From an uncultured Massilia sp. (GTDB lineage: Bacteria > Pseudomonadota > Gammaproteobacteria > Burkholderiales > Burkholderiaceae_D), in the NCBI GenBank assembly GCA_913777025.1, contig CAJYQM010000322.1, forward strand, positions 1 to 50,422: 50,422 nucleotides of DNA, in the 5' to 3' direction. A program made the translations under genes and the position numbers. The notes beneath the pieces were generated by a model. That model made no database searches, was not told the DNA's origin, and saw nothing but the letters and a program-made list of their open reading frames with translations. Positions 16,618-27,367 of this stretch are shown in pieces. Numbering within the stretch: the first letter of the stretch is position 1; the number at the start of each line of letters is the position of its first letter.

Positions 16618-18615
16618 ATGAAACCTCTGCAAACCACTACCCTGATGGCCAATGCGATCCGCGCGCTGGCGATGGACGCCGTCCAGAAAGCCAACTCCGG
16701 CCACCCGGGCATGCCGATGGGCATGGCCGAGATCGCCGTTGCGCTGTGGGACGGCCACTATCGCCACAATCCGGCCAATCCGGGCTGGATGAACCGCGAC
16801 CGCTTCCTGCTGTCGAACGGCCATGGTTCGATGCTGCACTACGCGCTGCTGCACCTGTCGGGCTACGACCTGTCGATGGACGACATCCGCAACTTCCGCC
16901 AGCTGCATTCCAAGACCCCGGGCCACCCGGAGGTGCACATCACCCCGGGCGTGGAAACCACCACCGGCCCGCTGGGCCAGGGCATCGCCAACTCGGTCGG
17001 CATGGCGCTGGCCGAGTGGCTGCTGGCACGTGAATTCAACCGTCCGGGCTTCGACATCGTCGACCACCACACCTACGCCTTCGTCGGCGACGGCTGCCTG
17101 ATGGAAGGCATCTCGCACGAAGTGGCGTCGCTGGCCGGCACCCTGCGCCTGAACAAGCTGGTCTGGCTCTACGACGACAACGGCATCTCGATCGACGGTA
17201 AAGTGGAAGGCTGGTTCACCGACAACACCCCGCAGCGCTTCGCCGCCTACGGCTGGAACGTGATCCCGGACGTGGATGGCCACAGCGTCGAAGCCGTCGA
17301 CGCCGCGATCGCGCAGGCCAAGGCCTCGGACCGTCCGACCCTGATCTGCTGCAAGACCATCATCGGCAAGGGCTCGCCGAACCTGCAGGGCGGCGACAAG
17401 GTGCACGGCGCCGCGCTGGGCGAGAAGGAAGTCGCCGCGGTGCGCGAGCACCTGATCTGGGATGCGATCCCGTTCGACATCCCGGCTCCGATCTACGAAG
17501 CCTGGGACCAGAAGGCCAAGGGTGCCGCCGTCGAAGCCGAATGGAACGAACTGTTCGCCGGCTACCGCGCGCAATTCCCGGAACTGGCCGCCGAATTCGA
17601 GCGCCGCATGAAGGGCGATCTGCCTGGCAGTTTCGAAGCCGCGCTGGCCGCCGCCGTCGCCGCGACTGTCGAGAAGAAGGAAACCATCGCCACCCGCAAG
17701 GCCAGCCAGAACGCGATCCAGGCGCTGGCACCCGTGCTGCCGGAATTCCTGGGCGGCTCGGCCGACCTCACCGGCTCGAACCTGACCAACTGGAAGGAAT
17801 CGATCCCCGTCCGTTCCGGCACCCCGGGCAACCACATCAACTACGGCGTGCGCGAGTTCGGCATGGCCGCCATGATGAACGGCATCGCCCTGCACGGCGG
17901 CTACATCCCGTTCGGCGCGACTTTCCTGACCTTCTCGGACTACAGCCGCAACGCGCTGCGCATGGCCGCGCTGATGAAGATCCGTTCGCTGTTCGTGTTC
18001 ACCCACGACTCGATCGGCCTGGGCGAAGACGGCCCGACCCACCAGTCGGTGGAACACGTCGCGTCGCTGCGCCTGATCCCGAATCTGGACAACTGGCGTC
18101 CGTGCGATACCACCGAATCGATGGTGGCCTGGGGCGAAGCCCTGAAGCGCAAGGACGGTCCGTCGACCCTGATCTTCTCGCGCCAGAACCTGCCGTTCCA
18201 GGAGCGTGACGCCATGACCGTGGCGAATATCGCTAAGGGCGGCTACGTGCTGCGCGACGCCGACAACGCGCGCGCCGTGCTGATCGCGACCGGTTCGGAA
18301 ATCGAACTGGCGATCAAGGCAGCCGACACGCTGGCAGGGCAGGGCATCGGCGTGCGCGTCGTGTCGATGCCGTCGACCGACGTGTTCGACCGCCAGGACG
18401 CGGCCTACAAGGCGCAGGTGCTGGGCCAGGGCCTGCCGCGCGTGGCGATCGAAGCCGGCGTGACCGCCTTCTGGTACAAGTACGTCGGCCTGGAAGGCGC
18501 CGTCATCGGCATCGACACCTTCGGCGAATCGGCGCCGGCGGGCGTGCTGTTCAAGTATTTCGGCTTCACCGTCGAGAACGTCGTCGGCAAGGTCAAGTCG
18601 GTCCTGCAGGCGTAA
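16618..18615 (+). CDS. tkt: Transketolase
   Basis: A 665-residue thiamine diphosphate enzyme that moves two-carbon units between sugar phosphates in the pentose phosphate pathway. All three domains are present. The N-terminal pyrophosphate-binding part has [14 protein letters not shown], the [18 protein letters not shown] segment and the ThDP/metal motif [12 protein letters not shown], with DDNGISIDG nearby. The pyrimidine domain has [34 protein letters not shown] and [20 protein letters not shown]. The C-terminal domain has [12 protein letters not shown] and SMPSTDVFD. Length matches the bacterial family. The ribosome-binding site is weak. GAPDH follows 96 bases downstream with a hairpin between them, an arrangement common in betaproteobacteria, where pgk and pyk often follow; here they do not. 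Confidence 0.97.
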   Translation: MKPLQTTTLMANAIRALAMDAVQKANSGHPGMPMGMAEIAVALWDGHYRHNPANPGWMNRDRFLLSNGHGSMLHYALLHLSGYDLSMDDIRNFRQLHSKTPGHPEVHITPGVETTTGPLGQGIANSVGMALAEWLLAREFNRPGFDIVDHHTYAFVGDGCLMEGISHEVASLAGTLRLNKLVWLYDDNGISIDGKVEGWFTDNTPQRFAAYGWNVIPDVDGHSVEAVDAAIAQAKASDRPTLICCKTIIGKGSPNLQGGDKVHGAALGEKEVAAVREHLIWDAIPFDIPAPIYEAWDQKAKGAAVEAEWNELFAGYRAQFPELAAEFERRMKGDLPGSFEAALAAAVAATVEKKETIATRKASQNAIQALAPVLPEFLGGSADLTGSNLTNWKESIPVRSGTPGNHINYGVREFGMAAMMNGIALHGGYIPFGATFLTFSDYSRNALRMAALMKIRSLFVFTHDSIGLGEDGPTHQSVEHVASLRLIPNLDNWRPCDTTESMVAWGEALKRKDGPSTLIFSRQNLPFQERDAMTVANIAKGGYVLRDADNARAVLIATGSEIELAIKAADTLAGQGIGVRVVSMPSTDVFDRQDAAYKAQVLGQGLPRVAIEAGVTAFWYKYVGLEGAVIGIDTFGESAPAGVLFKYFGFTVENVVGKVKSVLQA

Positions 18616-18627
18616 AGGGTTTCGTGC

Positions 18628-18660
18628 CCGTGCCCCGGCATGGAGATGGCCGGGGCACGG
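18628..18660 (+). other. Stem-loop between tkt and gapA
   Basis: A perfect 12-bp stem pairs CCGTGCCCCGGC (18628-18639) with GCCGGGGCACGG (18649-18660) around a nine-base loop. No T-run follows, so it is not a standard terminator. It may protect the tkt 3' end or set the tkt-to-gapA expression ratio; this is inference. Confidence 0.6.
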
Positions 18661-18711
18661 GGTTCGTGCTGTGTTTCGTTACAACAGATTTCTTTAATCA
18701 GGAGTAAAACA

Positions 18712-19722
18712 ATGACGATCAAGGTAGCAATCAACGGTTATGGCCGTATCGGCCGCAATGTGCTGCGCGCTTTCTACGAAGGCGGCAAGAAGCAGGACAT
18801 CCAGATCGTGGCGATCAACGACCTCGGCAACTCGGAGTCGAACGCCCACCTGACCCGCTACGACACCACCCACGGCAAGTTCCCCGGCACCGTCGAAGTC
18901 GACGGCGACTTCATGATCGTCAACGGCGACCGCATCCGCGTGTTCGCGCAGCGCAATCCGGCCGAAATCCCGTGGGGTGAGCTGGGCGTGGACGTGGTGC
19001 TCGAGTGCACCGGCTTCTTCACCACCAAGGAAAAGGCATCAAGCCACCTGAAGGGCGGCGCCAAGAAGGTCATCATCTCGGCCCCGGGCGGCAAGGACGT
19101 CGACGCCACCATCGTCTACGGCGTCAACCACGACGTGCTGAAAGCGTCGGACACCGTGATCTCGAACGCATCCTGCACCACCAACTGCCTGGCCCCGCTG
19201 GTCAAGCCGCTGAACGACGCCATCGGCCTGGAAAACGGCCTGATGACCACCGTCCACGCCTACACCAACGACCAGGTGCTGACCGACGTGATGCACGAAG
19301 ACCTGCGCCGCGCCCGCTCCGCCACCCACTCGATGATCCCGACCAAGACCGGCGCCGCCGCCGCGGTCGGCCTGGTGCTGCCGGAACTGAACGGCAAGCT
19401 GGACGGTTACGCGATCCGCGTGCCGACCATCAACGTGTCGATCGTCGACCTGTCCTTCATCGCAAAGCGCGACACCACGGTCGAAGAAATCAACGACCTG
19501 ATGAAGGCAGCCGCCGAAGGCCCGCTGGCCGGCATCCTGACCTACAACAAGGCACCGCTGGTGTCGGTCGACTACAACCACAACCCGGCATCGTCGAACT
19601 TCGACGCGACCCTCACCAAGGTGTCGGGCCGCCTGGTGAAGGTGTCGTCGTGGTACGACAACGAGTGGGGCTTCAGCAACCGCATGCTGGACACGACCGT
19701 GGCGCTGATGAACGCCAAGTAA
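18712..19722 (+). CDS. gapA: Glyceraldehyde-3-phosphate dehydrogenase, type I
   Basis: A 336-residue phosphorylating GAPDH of glycolysis/gluconeogenesis, converting glyceraldehyde 3-phosphate to 1,3-bisphosphoglycerate with NAD+. The Rossmann motif [14 protein letters not shown] is at the N-terminus, the catalytic Cys is residue 155 in [13 protein letters not shown], and the partner His follows in [10 protein letters not shown]. The C-terminal helix region [13 protein letters not shown] is intact. The frame extends upstream to 18640, but ATG 18712 is chosen because AGGAG precedes it by eight bases and the protein starts like all homologues. It ends in a strong terminator, so it is the last gene of this unit. 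Confidence 0.97.
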   Translation: MTIKVAINGYGRIGRNVLRAFYEGGKKQDIQIVAINDLGNSESNAHLTRYDTTHGKFPGTVEVDGDFMIVNGDRIRVFAQRNPAEIPWGELGVDVVLECTGFFTTKEKASSHLKGGAKKVIISAPGGKDVDATIVYGVNHDVLKASDTVISNASCTTNCLAPLVKPLNDAIGLENGLMTTVHAYTNDQVLTDVMHEDLRRARSATHSMIPTKTGAAAAVGLVLPELNGKLDGYAIRVPTINVSIVDLSFIAKRDTTVEEINDLMKAAAEGPLAGILTYNKAPLVSVDYNHNPASSNFDATLTKVSGRLVKVSSWYDNEWGFSNRMLDTTVALMNAK

Positions 19723-19738
19723 TCGTTACCGCTTCATG

Positions 19739-19768
19739 AAAAACCCCGGCTGGCCCGGGGTTTTTTTT
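19739..19768 (+). terminator. Intrinsic terminator of gapA
   Basis: An 11-bp stem pairs AAAAACCCCGG (19739-19749) with CCGGGGTTTTT (19755-19765) around a five-base loop, with further Ts. It is a strong terminator 16 bases after the stop. Confidence 0.9.
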
Positions 19769-20064
19769 CATCCAAAAACCGGATTCACTAGATTGGTGCA
19801 ATTCGTGCCCAAATAATGTGAGGTAGTTGTTAGGAGAAGGCGCATTATCATCTCTTTAGTGCCTGTAAGAAAAATTATGTTTGTAAATGCGAGATATTGA
19901 ACTTACTTCGTAAAAATTGTATCAATTTGTGTCAAATACACGACAAAACGATAAAGGTATATAGATGTTATAAAAAACTATTTTCCAAAGAATATTCTTT
20001 CTGACAGACTCGAAATGCATACACGTATGCATCAAAACATAAAAGTCATAGAGAGGATGAACAC
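19769..20064 (+). promoter_or_regulatory. Upstream region of receptor D with a perfect palindrome
   Basis: This AT-rich region holds ATGCATAC-AC-GTATGCAT (20015-20032), an 8+2+8 perfect inverted repeat that ends 32 bases before the start codon. It resembles the ATGCATAT octamers upstream of receptors B, E and H. The position fits a repressor operator or a 5' UTR element. A start-stop mini-ORF (ATG at 20057, stop TGA 20066-20068) overlaps the gene start. No other gene is seen. Confidence 0.45.
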
Positions 20065-22947
20065 TTGAACCGACATTTCGTGCTGAAACCCAGCGTAATC
20101 GCGGTCGCACTCGCATTGGGTACCACCCAATTCGCCGCGGCCCAGGATGGTGCAACCACCAGCGCATCGCAAACCGTGTACGTCACGGGCTCGAACATCA
20201 AGCGTACCGACAAGGAGGGCACGTCCCCGATCAGTGTGATGAGCGCGGCCGACATCAAGTCGACCGGTGCGACCACCGTGGCCGACCTGATGAAGTATAT
20301 CCCGGCCATGGGTACGGACGGCAATCAGGACTTCGTTGGCAGCAACAGCTTCTCCAAGGGCGCCTCGACTGCGTCCTTGCGCGGCCTCGGTTCGTCTTCC
20401 ACACTGGTGTTGTTGAATGGCCGTCGCATGAATCCGGCACCGTATGCTGATCCGAACACCGGCAATTCGGTCATCTATGACCTGAACAGCATCCCGGTCT
20501 CGGCTATCGAGCGTGTCGAAGTGCTGGCAGACGGTGCCTCGGCGATCTATGGTTCGGATGCGATTGCCGGCGTCATCAATTTCATTCTCAAGCAGAGCTA
20601 CCAAGGCGCCGAGATTGCAGCACGCGGCGGCGCGAACGATGACGGCAACTTCCGCAAGAAAGGTGCAAATTTCATCTTCGGTAGCGGCGATCTGGATACC
20701 GATGGACACAGCTTCATGATCACCGGCGACATCAGCCAGCGCGACCGCACCGCGCGCCGCGACGCCACCGATATCGAATACGAGCAATACAAGATCATGA
20801 ACGGCCGCTACCGTTCGCCCTATTCGACCTACATTTCCCAGTATCCGACGATCGCTAAGGAAAGCCGCCCGGGCTCCGCCAATTTCGGTGTGACGCGCGC
20901 AACCGCGCCGACCAACTTGATCTTCAATACAACTTGCCCTGCATCGGAACAGATCACCCTGGGCGAAAAGGACGGCCTGAATCCCCGTACCAGCACTATT
21001 CTTGGCCGCACCGTGTGTAACTACGACACGACCCAGTTCGACGAAGCGCAGGGCTGGGGCCGCGACATCAACTTGCTGAGCCATGGTGAATTGAAGCTAG
21101 GCCACAACATCACTGCCTTCGCCGACCTCAACTACTCGCGCAACGAGCGTCGCTATACGGTGGCTCCACCCTCGATTGGCGTCACCGCCAGCACCAACTT
21201 CACGTCCAGCGGTGTGGGCACCCCATATCAGACGATCCTCCCGGTCGGCCATCCAAACAATCCGTTCCCTGATGCGCGCGCTTCAGCGTACTACCGTTTC
21301 GTGAACGTGAATGCCGATTCGACTTCCGACAACCAGGCCTATCGTGCCCTGGCCGGTCTGCGCGGTACCCACTTCGGTTGGGATTGGGAAAGCGCCTTGC
21401 TGTGGAATCGTGCCGAGCGCGATGACACCAGCAATGGCCGCCTCTATATCCCTGTCCTGAGAACGATCATGACCCAGAATCGTTCGTTGGCAGACGTGGC
21501 CAACGATCCGAACCTTGCTCACAGTGTTCTTGCCAACAACCGCTCGCAGATTTCGCAATGGGACCTGAAGGGTTCGCGTGAGTTCGGCCAATTGGGCGGA
21601 GGCGCAATCGGGATCGCGGCCGGCATCGAAGTGCGGCGCGAAACCACCAACCTGAATCCGGATCCGATCAACGCTTCGGGCGACATTCTCGCCACCGCCA
21701 ATACGGTCCTGCAGAGCGGCCGTACCGTGAAATCGGCTTTTGCCGAAGCGCGGCTCCCGGTCCTGACGAACCTGGAATTCGACTTCGCCGGACGTGTCGA
21801 CAAATACCCGGACCTGAAAACCAACTTCGTGCCGAAGGTCGGTACCAAATGGACCGTCAGCGACAAGCTCGCGTTTCGCGGCACCTATGCCGAAGGCTTC
21901 CGCGCGCCGTCGCTGAACCAGGTCGTGCGCGGCGGTACGCAGTTCTTCAACAGCGGGGTATGGGATCCCAAGCGTTGTGGTCCCGACCATCAAACGCCGC
22001 TGCCAGGTGGCGGTACTACCGTCGACTGCTCGATCAGCATCAGCGGCACCGGCGGCTACAACCCGGAGCTGAAGCCGGAAGAATCGAAGAGCTGGAACAT
22101 CGGCCTGATCTTCTCGCCGACCAGCAGCTTCGATGTGACGATGGATTTCTGGCACATCAAGCGCACCAACGAGATCATCCTGGGCAGCATCGACGAAGCG
22201 CTGAAGAACGAAGACCGCTTCCCGGAGAACGTGACCCGCAGCCAAACCAACAACCTGATCGGTGCCAACGGCCAGCCTATCCCGAATACCGGCACGCTGC
22301 TGTTGGTGGCCCGTCCATGGCAAAACCAGGGGATGACCGAGCAGGGCGGCGTCGACGTCGAAGCGCGCTACCGCCTGAAGCTGGGGGAGTACGGTTCGCT
22401 GTCGAACACCCTGCGCACGACCTACGTGGGTACCTACAAGCTGCAGCAGCATGCCGGCGATCCAGTGCATAACGTCACCGGCACGATTCCTGGCCTGAGC
22501 GACTGGCAATTGAGCGTAGGGACTGCGATGCCGCGTTGGAAGAGCACCTGGACCAGCAACTGGACCCGTGGCGACCATAATGCATCCCTGTCGGTCAACT
22601 ACGTCGGTCCGGTCTCACTGTTGCGCCGCTACGATGGCGACACAACGTATCCAGTTCCGTTCTGCCACTTTGGCGAAGCGCGCGCTAGCGACGGAGCGAG
22701 TGACCGCGATACCTCGAACTTCCTGTACGAACAGTACTATCCGGAGTGCTCGATCAAGGAATGGGTGACTGTCGGCCTGGGTTACACCTACACCGGGTTC
22801 AAGCACTGGACCCTGAGCGGCAATATCCAGAACTTGTTCGACACCAAGGCACCGTACGATCCAAACAGCACTTCGACTGGCTTCAACGAAGACCTGCACA
22901 ACCCGTACGGCCGCTACTTCAACTTCAGCGCGCGTTACACCTTCTGA
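20065..22947 (+). CDS. TonB-dependent outer-membrane receptor D
   Basis: A 960-residue receptor. The signal peptide ends near residue 26 (QFAAA/QDG), followed by VYVTGSNIKRTDKEG as the TonB-box region. The plug has ASLRGLGSSSTLVLLNGRRMNP and VEVLADGASAIYGSDAIAGVINFILK; the barrel has GTYAEGFRAPSLNQV. It ends ARYTF. Cysteines occur in two loop regions (RCGPDHQ with VDCSIS, and PFCHFG with YYPECS). The start is TTG, with GAGAGGA about seven bases upstream. An ATG eight bases further upstream is out of frame and stops after three codons, so a one-base indel may have replaced the original start. The gene stands alone between gapA and map. Substrate unknown. Confidence 0.9.
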   Translation: MNRHFVLKPSVIAVALALGTTQFAAAQDGATTSASQTVYVTGSNIKRTDKEGTSPISVMSAADIKSTGATTVADLMKYIPAMGTDGNQDFVGSNSFSKGASTASLRGLGSSSTLVLLNGRRMNPAPYADPNTGNSVIYDLNSIPVSAIERVEVLADGASAIYGSDAIAGVINFILKQSYQGAEIAARGGANDDGNFRKKGANFIFGSGDLDTDGHSFMITGDISQRDRTARRDATDIEYEQYKIMNGRYRSPYSTYISQYPTIAKESRPGSANFGVTRATAPTNLIFNTTCPASEQITLGEKDGLNPRTSTILGRTVCNYDTTQFDEAQGWGRDINLLSHGELKLGHNITAFADLNYSRNERRYTVAPPSIGVTASTNFTSSGVGTPYQTILPVGHPNNPFPDARASAYYRFVNVNADSTSDNQAYRALAGLRGTHFGWDWESALLWNRAERDDTSNGRLYIPVLRTIMTQNRSLADVANDPNLAHSVLANNRSQISQWDLKGSREFGQLGGGAIGIAAGIEVRRETTNLNPDPINASGDILATANTVLQSGRTVKSAFAEARLPVLTNLEFDFAGRVDKYPDLKTNFVPKVGTKWTVSDKLAFRGTYAEGFRAPSLNQVVRGGTQFFNSGVWDPKRCGPDHQTPLPGGGTTVDCSISISGTGGYNPELKPEESKSWNIGLIFSPTSSFDVTMDFWHIKRTNEIILGSIDEALKNEDRFPENVTRSQTNNLIGANGQPIPNTGTLLLVARPWQNQGMTEQGGVDVEARYRLKLGEYGSLSNTLRTTYVGTYKLQQHAGDPVHNVTGTIPGLSDWQLSVGTAMPRWKSTWTSNWTRGDHNASLSVNYVGPVSLLRRYDGDTTYPVPFCHFGEARASDGASDRDTSNFLYEQYYPECSIKEWVTVGLGYTYTGFKHWTLSGNIQNLFDTKAPYDPNSTSTGFNEDLHNPYGRYFNFSARYTF

Positions 22948-22970
22948 TATAGAGGAAGAGGGATAACAGC

Positions 22971-23007
22971 AAAAAGCCCGCCGGTTCACACCGGCGGGCT
23001 TTTTTTC
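22971..23007. terminator. Bidirectional terminator between receptor D and map
   Basis: A 14-bp stem pairs AAAAAGCCCGCCGG (22971-22984) with CCGGCGGGCTTTTT (22991-23004) around a six-base loop. T-runs lie on the appropriate side of both strands, so it can end both convergent genes. Confidence 0.88.
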
Positions 23008-23024
23008 GGCATGTTTCGTCCGGT

Positions 23025-23792
23025 TTATTTCTTGGTCGGCCAGGGCGTCAGGATCTCGAACCCGTTCCTGGTCACGGCAATCATGTGCTCCCACTGCGCC
23101 GACAGCGAGCGGTCGCGCGTGACCACGGTCCAGCCGTCGTCGAGCTGCTCGACGTCGGCTTCGCCCAGGTTGATCATCGGCTCCACCGTGAAGGTCATGC
23201 CTTCCTTGAGCAGCAGGCCGGTGTTCGGGCGGCCGTAGTGCAGCACCTGCGGGTCTTCGTGGTAGACCTTGCCGATGCCGTGGCCGCAGTATTCGCGCAC
23301 CACCGAGTAACCGGCTTTTTCGGCCAGGGTCTGGATGGCGTGGCCGACGTCGCCCAGGCGCGAACCCGGACGCACGGTCCGGATGCCGGCCATCATGGCC
23401 TCGAAGGTGGTGTCGACCAGCTTCTTCGCTTCCGGCGAGGGCGTGCCGGCGAAGTACATGCGGCTGGTGTCGCCGTGCCAGCCGTCCTTGATGACGGTGA
23501 CGTCGATGTTGATGATGTCGCCGTCCTGCAGGATCTCGGTCGGGCTGGGGATGCCGTGGCAGACCACGCCGTTGACCGAGGTGCACAGGGTTTTGGGGAA
23601 GCCGTGGTAGCCGACGTTGGCCGGCGTGGCCTTCTGTACCTTGCGGATGTAGTCGTTGCAGCGCTTGTCGAGTTCCTCGGTGGAGACGCCGGGCACGACG
23701 TATTCCGAAATCATCTCGAGCACTTCGGCGGCCAGGCGGCCGGCCACGCGCATTTTGCCGATGTCTTTTTCGTTCTTGAGTTTGATGACCAT
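23025..23792 (-). CDS. map: Methionine aminopeptidase, type I
   Basis: A 255-residue cytosolic metalloprotease that removes the initiator methionine. All five metal ligands are present at the E. coli numbering: D97 (INIDVTV), D108 (HGDTSRMY), H171 (CGHGIGKVYHEDP), E204 (TVEPMIN) and E235 (SAQWEHM). The substrate-binding His79 is in VCHGIPSP. The frame is open to 23870, but the family start MVIKLKNEKDI at 23792 is used; a weak AGAAAAGAA precedes it. In many proteobacteria map lies beside rpsB or glnD, but here it stands alone between two receptor genes, each separated from it by a terminator. Confidence 0.96.
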   Translation of the reverse strand: MVIKLKNEKDIGKMRVAGRLAAEVLEMISEYVVPGVSTEELDKRCNDYIRKVQKATPANVGYHGFPKTLCTSVNGVVCHGIPSPTEILQDGDIINIDVTVIKDGWHGDTSRMYFAGTPSPEAKKLVDTTFEAMMAGIRTVRPGSRLGDVGHAIQTLAEKAGYSVVREYCGHGIGKVYHEDPQVLHYGRPNTGLLLKEGMTFTVEPMINLGEADVEQLDDGWTVVTRDRSLSAQWEHMIAVTRNGFEILTPWPTKK

Positions 23793-23837
23793 GATTCTTT
23801 TCTGGTAGTCCGACCTTGCATGATACCTGTGTCCAAT

Positions 23838-23870
23838 GAAAAATGCCCGCCAGGCGAACCTGGCGGGCAT
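23838..23870 (-). terminator. Intrinsic terminator of receptor E
   Basis: On the minus strand a 12-bp stem (ATGCCCGCCAGG 23843-23854 with CCTGGCGGGCAT 23859-23870) with a four-base loop is followed by five Ts. It lies 24 bases after the receptor E stop and just upstream of map. Confidence 0.85.
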
Positions 23871-23894
23871 CGTGCAGTCAGCTAGGCGATCGGA

Positions 23895-26765
<2,871 letters not shown>

Positions 26766-27293
26766 TGCAAACACTCCTCGGGTTGAAGAAGCCGCACTAA
26801 GGCGGCTATTCCGAAAACACTGTGCGGTAACAATGTTTTTCAAGTTTGCAATGGAAGCATTGGAAATGGCTGAATGTCAACGAAATACGATGCATATATT
26901 TGTATGTTGTAATTCTGCGTAATTACACAAAATTCGCTGAATATAAAGGATCTTAACTCGAAGTAATATTTACTTAATTCCTCAAATTTCCAAAAAGAAC
27001 AAAATTTGTGTCGAACCGCCGATTAGAATTGTCACATAAGTACACATTGATCTTTTTTTGCAAAGCACCATAACAGTGCATTTAATACGCTCTTTTAAGG
27101 AAAGGCACGAGAATGGTGCATCTCGTCATCGATCAAAGCCAGCATGCGCGTCATCCTGGAAAATATGCATAAGGGATATGTATGCAAGGTAGATGCGTTC
27201 TTACTGCTCGATCTCATTGTCAAATCATTTATGTTGCTATGCAATAAATTGGTGCGTCAAAGTGACATGCATTTTCCTGGCATAGAGGCACGC
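26766..27293 (-). promoter_or_regulatory. Upstream region of receptor E
   Basis: This AT-rich region contains the inverted repeat GTAATT-CTGCGT-AATTAC (26909-26926) about 145 bases before the receptor E start. A nearly identical site, GTAATT-GTGTGT-AATTAC, lies upstream of receptor H. ATGCATAT (26890-26897) and its complement ATATGCAT (27163-27170, part of TGCATA-N9-TATGCA) are also here. A 6-bp hairpin (AGCCGC 26790-26795 with GCGGCT 26802-26807) sits in the predicted 5' UTR. No gene is recognised. Confidence 0.45.
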
Positions 27294-27318
27294 AAAACCG
27301 CCGGCCGGGGCCGGCGGT
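27294..27318 (-). terminator. Intrinsic terminator of receptor F
   Basis: On the minus strand the stem ACCGCCGG (27311-27318) with CCGGCGGT (27297-27304), loop of six bases, is followed by TTTT. It lies about 50 bases after the receptor F stop. Confidence 0.7.
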
Positions 27319-27367
27319 CTGGCGCAAGCGACACGGCGCGGCGCCCCAGGAAGATGGTTTCGACAAT

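Noticed and set aside
23793-23870. N-terminal extension of map
   Set aside because: It would run through the receptor E terminator and add residues not found in methionine aminopeptidases, whose metal ligands match E. coli numbering only with the start at 23792.
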